DNA of 64,000 nucleotides. Origin: Candidatus Thermokryptus mobilis (GTDB taxonomy: Bacteria > Bacteroidota > Ignavibacteria > Kryptoniales > Kryptoniaceae). The notes below the pieces were generated by a model. That model was not told the origin of the DNA and searched no databases. It saw nothing but the letters and a program-made list of their open reading frames with translations. Below, piece after piece: positions 1 through 8,523 of this stretch. The position numbers were made by a program, and so were the translations under genes. Numbering within the stretch: position 1 is the stretch's first letter; the number at the start of each line of letters is the position of its first letter. The stretch covers positions 4,512 to 68,511 of the forward strand of contig NZ_FAOO01000005.1 in NCBI RefSeq assembly GCF_900070205.1, given 5' to 3'.

Positions 1-118
1 GCGCTAAAATTTATTTTCCTGAATTAATTTAAAAAGGGGAATTTATTTATCAAAACAGCGAACTTTCTTTACTAGTGTAAGATTATAGGAGCGTGGTTTA
101 CAAATTTTCTTTCTTTCA

Positions 119-290
119 CCTTCCTCTCCCCCTGCGGGAGAGGGTCAGGGTGAGGGGTGTCTTTAACTACCACCCCCACCTTTATCCTCCCCCATCAAGG
201 GAGAGGAAACAAAAGATGTTAAGGTGAGGGATGATGTTAACTTTTTTCCTCTATCTCCCTCTGCGGGAGAGGGTCAGGGTGAGGGGTGTT
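119..290. repeat. Three copies of a GC-rich imperfect palindromic intergenic element
   Basis: Two near-identical blocks (about 123-160 and 255-289) share the string GCGGGAGAGGGTCAGGGTGA followed by GGGGTG. A diverged third copy lies at about 187-232 and keeps the GGGAGAGG and AGGTGAGGG parts. Each block can fold because CCTCTCCC/CTCCC pairs with GGGAGAGG. The GC-rich blocks stand out sharply from the AT-rich surroundings. The 335 bases before the first gene otherwise show no convincing coding signal. This looks like a dispersed palindromic intergenic repeat family; genome-wide copy number cannot be seen from here. Confidence 0.7.
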
Positions 291-335
291 GTTAATCTTT
301 TGATCACCCGAAAGTTTTTGCCATCATTTTTAAAA

Positions 336-686
336 TTAACAACAACCGCCAACCTCTTTTATACCCTCATAAAAACTCGCATCTTCAAGCGCCTCTTTTA
401 TCATCTCCTTCGTCGGAGCACCATAAAATTTATCACCTATCCTGTAAACCCTGCACATAAGCCCATAATCACCGTTGTCAATATAGCTTGGATCAACATC
501 AACACCGTTGACTCTAATAGTTGGCGAGCCAGGGAAACGATACCTCAAAGCGTCCTCTTCACTTTTTATCTCTATCTCCTCAATCTCATAATGTTTTATC
601 CTCGCCTCGGATATAGCTTCCATCAAGTTTTTCCTGGCTGTCTCGTGATTTGGACAATCGGAAAAATAAAGAAATTGAATTTTCAT
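336..686 (-). CDS. Small thioredoxin-fold-like protein
   Basis: About 116 residues. It starts MKIQFLYFSDCPNHETARKN, a beta strand followed by a single-Cys S-D-C-P motif where thioredoxin-like proteins carry their redox site. Further on it has the cis-Pro-like segment FPGSPTIRVNGVDVDP, typical of small thioredoxin-like proteins in mercury/arsenic-resistance and DF-type families. It ends in Gly-Gly-Cys-Cys. There is no signal peptide, so it is probably cytoplasmic. I chose the internal ATG because the nine upstream residues of the longer frame are charged and precede the first beta strand. It is transcribed divergently from the lipoprotein gene, with 67 bases between starts. Substrate unknown. 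Confidence 0.7.
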   Translation of the reverse strand: MKIQFLYFSDCPNHETARKNLMEAISEARIKHYEIEEIEIKSEEDALRYRFPGSPTIRVNGVDVDPSYIDNGDYGLMCRVYRIGDKFYGAPTKEMIKEALEDASFYEGIKEVGGCC

Positions 687-753
687 GACTTTTCTTTTTT
701 CTTTAATCTCCAAAAATTTTTTAAATTTTTCAAAAAAATCCCATCAAAAACAA

Positions 754-2376
754 ATGAAATCCCTTGGCTCAGTTCTGTTTTCTATCCTGATAATTTTCGG
801 TTGCGCAACTCAAATCCCACCCTCTGGAGGACCACCTGACACAACACCACCTCAAATAATAAAAACATTCCCAGCAAATGGAAGCCTCAACTTCAAAGAA
901 AACTTCGTTGAAGTGGAATTTAGCGAGTATGTTGATAAACGCTCCGTTCAAGATGCGATATTTATCTCGCCATATATTGAAGGTGAGATCAAATACAAAT
1001 GGTCCGGAAGAAAGCTTAAAATCATTTTCCCTCAAAAACTGAAAGAAAACACAACTTATGTCATAACATTTGGAGCAGAGATAAGAGATATAAACGCTGG
1101 GAATAAAATGAAAGAATCATTCACCATCGCATTTTCAACCGGTCAAAAAATTGACACTGGCTCAATTGATGGGAAAATTTTCACGGAAAAAGAAAACTTC
1201 ATGGTCTTTGCTTATTTAATTGATGGAATGAACCCCGATACACTTTCACCGATTCATACAAAACCAGATTATGTGACGCAAGCAGGAAAGGATGGAAGCT
1301 TTAAATTTCAATTTATAAAGTTTGGCAAATACAGATTGTTCGCCATAAACGATAAGACAAAGAATTTCCTCTATGATCCAACCATTGACGATTATGGGGT
1401 TTATTGGAACGATATCGTCATTGATTCGCTTAATCCATCGGTTTCAAATATAATTTTTAAAACGACGCTTGAAGACACAAGTAAACCATTCGTTTCCTCT
1501 ATAACCCCAATTGACAACTCACACATAATTGTCAGATTTTCAGAAAAAGTAACTTTAAAAGATAAATCCATAAAAATTGAAAGTTCAAAAGGGGAGACGC
1601 CTTTTATCATTCAACAATTTCAAGACAGCACAAGGTTTATGCTCATAACAGAAAAGCTTGAACAAGGTGAGAAATACATTTTAAAAATTTCAAAATTAAC
1701 AGACATATCGGGAAACGAAATCAATCCCGTCGCCCTTGAAATTTCCGGGAATTTTTCCCCTGACACAACAGCTCCTTCTCTTATCCTTTCAATGCCATCT
1801 GAAAACGAAGAAGATGTAAGTTTAACACCGACGATAAAACTTTACTTTGACGATATTTTAAAAGGCGATTTCATTGTAAATCTCCTTGACTCAACCGGTA
1901 AGGAGATAAAATCAAAAATCATGCAAAGTCAGAACATAATCACAGTCCAACCTGAAAGTGAACTTAAACCAGGTGAAATTTACACAATCAAAGTTTTCAA
2001 TTTAAGCGACATCAACTCAAACAAACTCAAAGATACGCTGAAGTTAACCTTCAAAACAATTGATCCTTCAAATTTCGGGGCGATTGAAGGTAGGATAGCT
2101 TGCGAAGACACAACAAGTGATGTCATAATTTCTGCCTTTGACCCGGAGAAAAAGAAGGTCTTTCACACAACTTCAAAATGTAATTCAAAATTTGCATTTG
2201 AGCAGATACCACAGGGCAAATATATAATCTCCGCTTTCATTGACTCAAACAGGAATGGTAAGTACGATTATGGCAAGGTTTTTCCATTTGTTCCGTCCGA
2301 GAGATTCACATTTTATCCCGATACTGTTAAGGTCAGGGCGAGGTGGACAACGGAAAATGTTGATATAAAATTTTAA
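754..2376 (+). CDS. Lipoprotein with bacterial Ig-like (Big_5-type) domains
   Basis: A 540-residue predicted lipoprotein. A short hydrophobic signal ends in the lipobox IFGC (Cys17), followed by a Pro/Gly-rich linker (PPSGGPPDTTPP). Three Ig-like modules follow. Each opens with a P-x-(N/D) strand and an F(S/D)-E/D phrase, for example VEVEFSEYVDKRSVQDAI, HIIVRFSEKVTLKD and TIKLYFDDIL. The C-terminal 100 residues look like a prealbumin/SpaA-like beta sandwich containing DSNRNGKYDYG. This architecture is common in secreted or surface proteins of Bacteroidota relatives. The start was set at the ATG giving a proper signal peptide; the longer frame would bury it. The gene is convergent with the next one and their stops overlap by 4 bases. 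Confidence 0.8.
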   Translation: MKSLGSVLFSILIIFGCATQIPPSGGPPDTTPPQIIKTFPANGSLNFKENFVEVEFSEYVDKRSVQDAIFISPYIEGEIKYKWSGRKLKIIFPQKLKENTTYVITFGAEIRDINAGNKMKESFTIAFSTGQKIDTGSIDGKIFTEKENFMVFAYLIDGMNPDTLSPIHTKPDYVTQAGKDGSFKFQFIKFGKYRLFAINDKTKNFLYDPTIDDYGVYWNDIVIDSLNPSVSNIIFKTTLEDTSKPFVSSITPIDNSHIIVRFSEKVTLKDKSIKIESSKGETPFIIQQFQDSTRFMLITEKLEQGEKYILKISKLTDISGNEINPVALEISGNFSPDTTAPSLILSMPSENEEDVSLTPTIKLYFDDILKGDFIVNLLDSTGKEIKSKIMQSQNIITVQPESELKPGEIYTIKVFNLSDINSNKLKDTLKLTFKTIDPSNFGAIEGRIACEDTTSDVIISAFDPEKKKVFHTTSKCNSKFAFEQIPQGKYIISAFIDSNRNGKYDYGKVFPFVPSERFTFYPDTVKVRARWTTENVDIKF

Positions 2377-3398
2377 TCAAATGTAATCACGCATTTAAGC
2401 GAATCGCCTGCTTTCGCAGTTATATCAAAAGCTTTTTTTGTATCTTCAATTTTAAATCTATGTGTGACGAATTTTTCCGCTTTTATAATCCCATTGCTTA
2501 TCAATTTTAACGCTTCAATTGTGTCATCTGGACCAGCCGAGTAGCTTGGTATGATTGATATTTCGTTGAAGTAAATTTCGTATGGTTTGATTTCCAATCT
2601 TGCGTCTTCAGGTGTCGGCGTAAAAAGGATAAGTTTTCCACCTTTTGCGACAAGTTCCAAACCAGAGTTTATCGCTTCAATTGTCCCTGGACCGACGATG
2701 ACGATGTCAGCCATGTATTTATTTGTCAATTCACTTACTTTCTCCTTCACATTTTCTTTTGAGAAATCAATTACAAAATCGGCGCCGTTTTCAATTGCTT
2801 TATCAAGTCGGTATTTAACTTTATCAACTCCGATGACGATTTCAGCACCATAAAATTTCGCAAGTTTAACATTTACCTGTCCCATAAAACCGAGTCCCAA
2901 GACGACCACATAATCCCCTTGCTTTATCCCCGCCTTTTTAAACGCCTTTACAGAACACGCCACTGGTTCAATCAAAGCCCCGTCCTCAAAAGAGACATCA
3001 TCTGGAAGTTTAAACATATCATTTTGTAAATTCACATTTGGGACTTTAACGAATTCAGCTATTCCACCTGGTATTATCTTTGAATTTTTCCAGGTTTCGC
3101 ACATTGTGAAATTCCCGCGTTCACAATATCTACACTTCATGCAAGGTGCGTGATGATGTATGAAGACCCTATCACCGACTTTAAATTTACCCACATTTTC
3201 ACCAACTTTAACGACGACGCCCGAAAGCTCGTGTCCGATGACAAGTGGAACTTTCTTCTTAACATACCATTTCATCGTGTCGCTTGAACAAACCCCGCAA
3301 GCTTTAACTTTAACGAGAACCTCATCTGAATTTATATCCGGGATTTCCATTTCCTCTATCTTTATATCGCCGAAGTCATATAATTTTGCAACTTTCAC
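2373..3398 (-). CDS. Zinc-dependent medium-chain alcohol/sugar-alcohol dehydrogenase
   Basis: A 341-residue MDR-family enzyme. The N-terminal GroES-like domain carries the catalytic-zinc ligands in ACGVCSSD and GHELSG. The structural-zinc cluster follows in APCMKCRYCERGNFTMC, with four Cys. The Rossmann domain has GLGFMG and an acidic residue at the end of beta2 (GVDKVKYR), which suggests NAD(H). The family oxidises secondary alcohols or polyols such as sorbitol, threonine or galactitol phosphate; the exact substrate cannot be read from sequence. It is monocistronic. Length is normal for the family. Confidence 0.85.
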   Translation of the reverse strand: MKVAKLYDFGDIKIEEMEIPDINSDEVLVKVKACGVCSSDTMKWYVKKKVPLVIGHELSGVVVKVGENVGKFKVGDRVFIHHHAPCMKCRYCERGNFTMCETWKNSKIIPGGIAEFVKVPNVNLQNDMFKLPDDVSFEDGALIEPVACSVKAFKKAGIKQGDYVVVLGLGFMGQVNVKLAKFYGAEIVIGVDKVKYRLDKAIENGADFVIDFSKENVKEKVSELTNKYMADIVIVGPGTIEAINSGLELVAKGGKLILFTPTPEDARLEIKPYEIYFNEISIIPSYSAGPDDTIEALKLISNGIIKAEKFVTHRFKIEDTKKAFDITAKAGDSLKCVITFD

Positions 3399-3481
3399 AG
3401 GTATGAAATTTTTAGTTTAAAAAAAATCCCACCCATTGTAGGGAAATTTTCCAACCCTGACAAGATATTTACAACCCCGGG

Positions 3482-3718
3482 TTAGTCCTCAAAGTTCTTT
3501 GAAAATCTTTTTTCTTCAAATTCACCGCCGAAAACATACGGTACCGCGTAGCCGTACCAATCAAGTTTTGACTTTTTAATCAACGAGAGGACATGTCTTT
3601 TTGTTTTCTTGCGGAAGTCAAGTATCCCTTCAGCTTTCTCAAAAGCTGTGGGTAGAGGTTCACCCGGGAAAAGGAACTTCAACATTGCGACGAGCATTTT
3701 TTCATCTTGACCTAACAT
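3482..3718 (-). CDS. Hypothetical 78-residue protein
   Basis: Not recognised. The product is small and soluble. It starts with a helix (MLVAMLKFLFPGEPLP), has a Lys/Arg-rich middle (DFRKKTKRHVLSLIKKSK) and an aromatic segment DWYGYAVPYVFGGEF. There is no signal peptide or membrane segment. It sits alone between the dehydrogenase and purC with no strong SD; a second Met at residue 8 could be the start. Codon use resembles its neighbours, so it is probably real, but no function can be given. Confidence 0.45.
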   Translation of the reverse strand: MLGQDEKMLVAMLKFLFPGEPLPTAFEKAEGILDFRKKTKRHVLSLIKKSKLDWYGYAVPYVFGGEFEEKRFSKNFED

Positions 3719-3848
3719 AAGCGCTCACATCTTTTAATTTTCTCTGATGTAATTTACTAACAAGCCGAGAATTAGTCAAGTTTAATAATTTGTTTTTTTG
3801 AGCCGTTTTTTTTATCATTACTTTGACAAAAAATTTTAACAAGAAAAT

Positions 3849-4574
3849 ATGACAAGGAAAAACAAGGTTCAGATCTTCACCCCTGAACTTGTATTTGAGG
3901 GAAACAACAAAAAGTTTTACACCTCGGAGGAAGAAAATTGTCTAATAATGAAGTTTAAAGACACGATCACCCTAAGAGATGGAACGGTTTTCAAGATGAA
4001 GGGACACGGTGAACTTAGGAATAAAATTTCAACAATTTTATTTGAGTATCTTCACAACTTCAACATACTTACGCACTATATAAAGCCAGTTGATGAAAGT
4101 TCAATGCTCGTTCGCAAACTCAATATGATTCCAATCAAAGTTGTCGTGAGAAATATAGCAGCTGGAAATTTTTGCGATAGGTTCGGGATTGAGAAAGGCA
4201 GAGTCCTTGATCAGCCAGTCATTGAACTTTATTACAAGAACAACACATCGCATTATCCGTTTGTTAATGAATATCATGTATATGCTTTGCACATCTCCAC
4301 TCCGGAGGAAATTGCAATGATTACGAGGATGGCTTCAAAGATAAACGCCATATTGAGGTCATTTTTTGAGCGGAGGGATTTGAAATTTGTTGATGCGAGG
4401 TTTGAATTTGGAGTGCTTGGGGATGATATAGTGCTTGGGGATGAGATATCTCCGAGGACATGCAGAATTTGGGATAAGGAGACGAATGAACCGCTTGATT
4501 TTGAAAGGGTTCGCTTCAACATGGGCAATGTAAAGGAAAGCTATAGTGAAATTTTAAGGCGCATATCAATTTAA
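3849..4574 (+). CDS. purC: Phosphoribosylaminoimidazole-succinocarboxamide synthase
   Basis: SAICAR synthetase joins aspartate to CAIR using ATP in de novo purine synthesis. The 241-residue length is standard. Diagnostic segments are VVVRNIAAGNFCDRFGIEKG in the nucleotide-binding region, LKFVDARFEFG, and the signature LGDEISPRTCRIWD. A TTGACA hexamer lies about 20 bases upstream, so transcription may start very close to the ATG. The stop abuts the psd start directly (TAA then ATG), indicating co-transcription with phospholipid genes, with purS closing the cluster. Confidence 0.93.
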   Translation: MTRKNKVQIFTPELVFEGNNKKFYTSEEENCLIMKFKDTITLRDGTVFKMKGHGELRNKISTILFEYLHNFNILTHYIKPVDESSMLVRKLNMIPIKVVVRNIAAGNFCDRFGIEKGRVLDQPVIELYYKNNTSHYPFVNEYHVYALHISTPEEIAMITRMASKINAILRSFFERRDLKFVDARFEFGVLGDDIVLGDEISPRTCRIWDKETNEPLDFERVRFNMGNVKESYSEILRRISI

Positions 4575-5246
4575 ATGGGGAAAGTCAGATTGATAGCAAA
4601 GTATGGAGTTTCCACTGTTGCATGGATAATTGCAATTTCCATCGTCTTAATCTTTATCTCCTTTGCGATAAAATTAACACCGATTAGAATTCTACTCCTC
4701 ATCTTGGCAATTTCCTTAACTTCGTTTACACTTTTCTTTTTCAGGGACCCGGAACGAAAAATTCCAAATGGAGATGGCATAATAGTTTCGCCAGCGGATG
4801 GGAAAGTTTTTTTGATAAGGGAGTTTTTTGAAAACGAATTCATCTTTGACGAGGCAGTTCAGGTAAGTATATTTATGTCGCCTTTAAATGTCCATGTGAA
4901 TAGAATCCCAATAGGTGGTGAAGTAAAATTTTTGAAATATGTCCCCGGCAAGTATATTGTTGCATTTGATGAAAAATCTTCCGAAAATAATGAGAGAAGG
5001 ATCATAGGAATTGAAACAGAAGACGGCTTTAAAATTTTGGTCAAGCAAATTGCTGGCTTTATCGCAAGAAGAATTGTCTGCGATGTAAGAAAAGGAGATA
5101 AGGTGAATACGGGTCAAAGATTCGGGATGATAAAGTTCGGTTCAAGGGTTGATGTGATAATGCCGAAGGGTAAAGTTGAATTACTTGTTAATTTGGGTCA
5201 AAGTGTAAAAGCAGGCGAAACAATAATTGCAAAAGTTAAGAGGTGA
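4575..5246 (+). CDS. psd: Phosphatidylserine decarboxylase (short, archaeal-type)
   Basis: This enzyme converts phosphatidylserine to phosphatidylethanolamine. The 223-residue form has an N-terminal pair of membrane helices (about residues 10-55), then FFRDPERKIP, the SPADGKV motif, and MSPLNVHVNRIP with the conserved His. The self-processing site is KFGSRVDV near the C terminus, where the Ser becomes the pyruvoyl group. It directly follows purC and directly precedes pssA, which makes its substrate. The pssA SD (AGGTGAGG) overlaps the psd stop codon. Confidence 0.92.
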   Translation: MGKVRLIAKYGVSTVAWIIAISIVLIFISFAIKLTPIRILLLILAISLTSFTLFFFRDPERKIPNGDGIIVSPADGKVFLIREFFENEFIFDEAVQVSIFMSPLNVHVNRIPIGGEVKFLKYVPGKYIVAFDEKSSENNERRIIGIETEDGFKILVKQIAGFIARRIVCDVRKGDKVNTGQRFGMIKFGSRVDVIMPKGKVELLVNLGQSVKAGETIIAKVKR

Positions 5247-5253
5247 GGTTATA

Positions 5254-6024
5254 ATGAAGAGAAACAAGTTTATCTTCGTCCCGAGTTTGTTCACGGTCTT
5301 GAACATGTTTTCGGGGTTTCTTGCAATTCTGTATGCGATGAGCGATTTATATATTCAGTCAGCTTGGTTTATAATTCTGGCTGCGATATTTGATTCGCTT
5401 GATGGGGCTATGGCTCGGCTGACAAAGAGCGCGACTGAGTTTGGAGTTGAACTTGATTCGCTGGCGGATGTGATTTCGTTTGGGGTTGCGCCATCAGTTC
5501 TTGTCTATAAATTTTACTTTCACGAGTTCGGAGAAATAGGTGTATTTTTGAGCTCGCTTTTGATGATATTCGGGGCTATGCGACTTGCGAGGTTCAATGT
5601 TGAACTTGTCGGCTTTGATAAGGAATTTTTCAAGGGACTACCTATACCATCTTCAGCGTCAACTGTGGCGTCCTATATAATTTTGTTCTATAACGAAGAA
5701 ACGGGAATGCCGAACTTTGAAAAATATGCCCTTATCCCAATGGTCGTAGCTCTATCCTTACTTATGGTAAGCTCAATTAAATACGACACGATACCTAAAT
5801 TTTCGCTTAAAACATTAAAAACATCGCCTGTAAAGTTTCTCTATTTTTACCTTGGCATAGTCCTCGCCATAATAACTCGCGGGAAGATAATTTTCCCTTG
5901 GTTTGTTCTCTTTATAATTTTCGGCGCACTGAGATCGCTGTTTAACACATTTAAACCAGTCCTTGGGCTTGCTGGAACGAAATCAACTGAAGAAGAAGAT
6001 GAATTCAATGATTTTGACATCTAA
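5254..6024 (+). CDS. pssA: CDP-diacylglycerol-serine O-phosphatidyltransferase
   Basis: This integral membrane enzyme makes phosphatidylserine from CDP-diacylglycerol and serine. The CDP-alcohol phosphotransferase signature is complete: DSLDGAMARLTKSATEFG then VELDSLADVISFG, with all three catalytic Asp. About seven hydrophobic segments follow. The start is the ATG 7 bases after AGGTGAGG; a longer frame begins inside psd without a better SD. The product is 256 residues with an acidic C-terminal tail (EEEDEFNDFD). It forms a two-step PE pathway with the preceding psd. Confidence 0.93.
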   Translation: MKRNKFIFVPSLFTVLNMFSGFLAILYAMSDLYIQSAWFIILAAIFDSLDGAMARLTKSATEFGVELDSLADVISFGVAPSVLVYKFYFHEFGEIGVFLSSLLMIFGAMRLARFNVELVGFDKEFFKGLPIPSSASTVASYIILFYNEETGMPNFEKYALIPMVVALSLLMVSSIKYDTIPKFSLKTLKTSPVKFLYFYLGIVLAIITRGKIIFPWFVLFIIFGALRSLFNTFKPVLGLAGTKSTEEEDEFNDFDI

Positions 6025-6039
6025 TTGGAATTAAAATCT

Positions 6040-6279
6040 ATGAAAGCGAAAGTCATAATCAAGCTAAAGGACTCAATCCTTGACCCACAGGGTTTGACGA
6101 TACATCATGCACTTGAGACGCTCGGTTACAAAAACATTGAAAGTTTAAGGTCGGGGAAATTTTTTGAGATTGAGTTAAATGTTGAGGATAAAGAGAAAGC
6201 AAGTGAAATCGTTGATGAGATTTGTAAAAAGTTACTTGCAAACCCGGTGACAGAAGAGTATCAGTTTACGATTGAGTAG
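6040..6279 (+). CDS. purS: Phosphoribosylformylglycinamidine synthase subunit PurS
   Basis: PurS is the small bridging subunit of the three-part FGAM synthetase (PurS-PurQ-PurL). The 79-residue product has the family pattern: KVIIKLKDSILDPQGLTIHH at the start, then LGYKNIESLRSGKFFEIEL, and a C-terminal LLANPVTEEYQF. I use the ATG rather than the TTG five codons earlier. purQ and purL are not adjacent, so the subunits are encoded at separate loci. It lies 15 bases after pssA and is convergent with potB. Confidence 0.9.
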   Translation: MKAKVIIKLKDSILDPQGLTIHHALETLGYKNIESLRSGKFFEIELNVEDKEKASEIVDEICKKLLANPVTEEYQFTIE

Positions 6280-6287
6280 CCATAAAT

Positions 6288-7163
6288 TCAAATCACTTCA
6301 ATCTTTCCGCCTGAAATTTTGCGATAGATATAAAGCAAAATCATCACGAATGAACTTAACACGAAAGCGAGCGCCGAGCCAAAGGGTTTATCCCTTGCAA
6401 CCATAAATTGATTTTGGATGAGATTACCGATAAGCATACTTTTTGCCCCACCAAGGAGGTCAGAGACGATAAAAGAACCAAGCGTTGGGATGAAGACGAT
6501 AACAACTCCAACGATTATCCCTGGCAATGTCAAAGGTAAAATCACGCGCTTTAAGGTGGAAAATTCATCAGCGCCGAGGTCTTTTGACGCTTCAATTAAA
6601 GTTATGTCAATTTTCTCAAGCGATGCATAAATTGGCAAAATCATGAACGGCAACTCGCCATAGACAAGACCAAGCAAAACGGAAAATTCGTTGTATAACA
6701 AAGGAAGTGGCTTGTCAATCAAGCCCATCTTCATCAAAAATAAATTCAACAAGCCCTCATCTCTCAAAATTAAAATCCAAGCGTATGTCCTTATCAAAAA
6801 GCTTGTCCAGAGCGGAACGATTATGAAAAAAAGATAGAGAATTTTTCTCTCCGGCTTGACGAAAAATGCGATGTAATACGCAACTGGATAACCGATAAGT
6901 AGGCAAATTAAAGTTGTCAATGTGGCTATATAAAGCGAGCGAATGTAAATCGGGATGTAAAGTTCATCAAAGGCTCTCGCATAATTTTCAAGCCAGCGGA
7001 GTGAGATGATATATTCCTTTAAATTTTCAATTGGTTCAAACCCCCCATAAACTCCGCGTTGCAAGAAACTGTAATAAAACATTATCAAAAGCGGAAAAAG
7101 GAAAAAGATCACCAAAACGATCAAAGATGGAACAAGAAGCAGTTGATAAATTTTCCCCTTCAC
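6288..7163 (-). CDS. potB: Spermidine/putrescine ABC transporter permease PotB
   Basis: Inner-membrane permease of a polyamine importer, 291 residues with six hydrophobic segments. The EAA loop that docks with PotA is EASKDLGADEFSTLKRVILP. The conserved GSFIVSDLLGGAKSMLIGN segment is typical of PotB/PotH. It starts with GTG, whose last two bases plus A form the TGA stop of potA, so translation is coupled. The partner permease PotC and binding protein PotD are encoded about 55 kb away on the other strand. Confidence 0.9.
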   Translation of the reverse strand: MKGKIYQLLLVPSLIVLVIFFLFPLLIMFYYSFLQRGVYGGFEPIENLKEYIISLRWLENYARAFDELYIPIYIRSLYIATLTTLICLLIGYPVAYYIAFFVKPERKILYLFFIIVPLWTSFLIRTYAWILILRDEGLLNLFLMKMGLIDKPLPLLYNEFSVLLGLVYGELPFMILPIYASLEKIDITLIEASKDLGADEFSTLKRVILPLTLPGIIVGVVIVFIPTLGSFIVSDLLGGAKSMLIGNLIQNQFMVARDKPFGSALAFVLSSFVMILLYIYRKISGGKIEVI

Positions 7164-8275
7164 GCCGGTTCAAGGAAAACTATGTTTCTTTTCTCCCAAA
7201 CTGCGTAAACTCTATCTCCGGGGTAGAACTCATCTTTAAATTTGACATCGCGATTTTGTTCTTCAACAAAGATAGAAAACCCATCTACCTTCAAAATCCA
7301 GCTGGTTGAAGCACCATAATATATCTTCGTCTCAACTATAGCTGGGACGCAAACGAAAGATGAATTTTTCAATGGCGTTTTCCTTATGAAAATTTTTTCG
7401 GGTCTTACGATGAATTTAAATTCACTTGCGGATATATTGAATCCGTTGTTTATTGAGATTTTAAATTTGAGGTTTTCCAAAAGCTCAACTTCAAATAAGC
7501 GTCCGTTCAATTTTCTAACGAAACAAGTGAAAAGATTTCTCGCTCCCATAAAGTTCGCAACGAATTCGGTCCTTGGTCTTTCAAAAATTTCATACCCTGT
7601 GCCAACCTGTTCAATTTTCCCGGAGTTCATGACGGCGATCCTGTCGGAAATTGAAAGTGCTTCTTCTTGGTCGTGGGTCACGAAGATAAATGTTATTCCA
7701 ACTTCGTGTTGGAGCTTTTTCAATTCAACTTGCATTTCTTTTCTCAACTTAGGGTCAAGTGCATTAAGAGGTTCATCAAGGAGTAAAACCTTTGGTTTAA
7801 GGACGAGCGCTCTTGCGAGTGCAACTCTTTGTTTTTGCCCACCGCTAAGTTCGGATGGCTTCCTGTTCTCAAGTCCATTTAAGCGAACCATTTCAAGCGC
7901 TTCAAAAACTCTTCTTTTGACATCTGACTTACTGATGTTAAGATATTTAAGCCCAAACGCAACATTTTCAAAAACATTTAAATGAGGAAACAAAGCATAA
8001 TTTTGGAAGACCATATTGATAGGTCGTTTATACGGTGGTATATTAGTATAGTCAACCCCATCAATTATAACTTTTCCAATGTCGGGATTTTCAAAGCCAG
8101 CTATTATTCTAAGAAGTGTCGTCTTACCGCAACCGGAGGGTCCAAGCAGCGAGAAAAACTCGCCTTTATTTATGGTGAGATTGATATTGTTAAGAACCCT
8201 AACATCCCCGAAAGATTTACTTATGCCCTGGATTTCAACCAGGGCTTGCTCATTGGATGAGGCAACCTTCTCCAT
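7160..8275 (-). CDS. potA: Spermidine/putrescine ABC transporter ATP-binding protein PotA
   Basis: ATPase of the polyamine importer, 371 residues. Walker A is GPSGCGKTT (residues 45-53), followed by Q-loop VFQNYALFPHLNVFEN, signature LSGGQKQRV (143-151), Walker B LLLDEP (164-169) and switch His201. The C-terminal third is a TOBE-like regulatory beta domain. It is the first long gene of a potAB unit. Upstream are a 25-codon ORF ending 5 bases before this start and a sigma70-like promoter. Its apparent SD (GGAGGG) lies inside the end of that small ORF, about 12 bases from the ATG. Confidence 0.92.
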   Translation of the reverse strand: MEKVASSNEQALVEIQGISKSFGDVRVLNNINLTINKGEFFSLLGPSGCGKTTLLRIIAGFENPDIGKVIIDGVDYTNIPPYKRPINMVFQNYALFPHLNVFENVAFGLKYLNISKSDVKRRVFEALEMVRLNGLENRKPSELSGGQKQRVALARALVLKPKVLLLDEPLNALDPKLRKEMQVELKKLQHEVGITFIFVTHDQEEALSISDRIAVMNSGKIEQVGTGYEIFERPRTEFVANFMGARNLFTCFVRKLNGRLFEVELLENLKFKISINNGFNISASEFKFIVRPEKIFIRKTPLKNSSFVCVPAIVETKIYYGASTSWILKVDGFSIFVEEQNRDVKFKDEFYPGDRVYAVWEKRNIVFLEPA

Positions 8276-8280
8276 TTCTG

Positions 8281-8358
8281 CTAAGTTCCCTCCAATTTTA
8301 GTGGTTTTATTATTCCGACTTTGACAAGCTCAAAGATATTTCTTCTGTCTTTAGTCAT
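8281..8358 (-). CDS. Candidate 25-residue upstream (leader) ORF of potAB
   Basis: An ATG preceded by a strong SD (AAAGGAGCG, about 4 bases from the start) opens a 25-codon frame. It begins MTKDRRNIFELVK and ends KPLKLEGT, then TAG. The stop lies 5 bases before the potA ATG, and the potA SD is inside its last codons, so its translation must affect potA initiation. A promoter-like pair (TTGATT, 16 bp, TATATT) lies about 30 bases upstream. The peptide resembles no family I know. It could be a regulatory leader peptide or simply a coupling ORF. That it is translated is an inference from the SD and spacing. Confidence 0.5.
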   Translation of the reverse strand: MTKDRRNIFELVKVGIIKPLKLEGT

Positions 8359-8388
8359 GGCGCTCCTTTGAATTTTTTTCGGAATAAA

Positions 8389-8416
8389 AATATAAAATCT
8401 TTTCAGAAAAAATCAA
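8389..8416 (-). promoter_or_regulatory. Predicted sigma70-like promoter for the potAB unit
   Basis: On the minus strand TTGATT (8416-8411) is separated by 16 bases from TATATT (8394-8389). This matches the spacing and hexamers seen before speB, cutA and the aroF leader. Transcription would start near 8382, giving a 5' UTR of roughly 24 bases before the small ORF. Confidence 0.5.
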
Positions 8417-8523
8417 GTTTTTATCCCCTTGATTAACATACGGTCATTATCATAGCATTTTCCTCTCACGCTATTTTTCGTTTAGTTGAGCGTATATCGT
8501 CAATTTACATCTTGCCACAATTT

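Noticed and set aside
231-839. Plus-strand frame of 202 codons at the left edge
   Set aside because: It runs antisense through the thioredoxin-like gene and across the repeat, with composition unlike a real protein.
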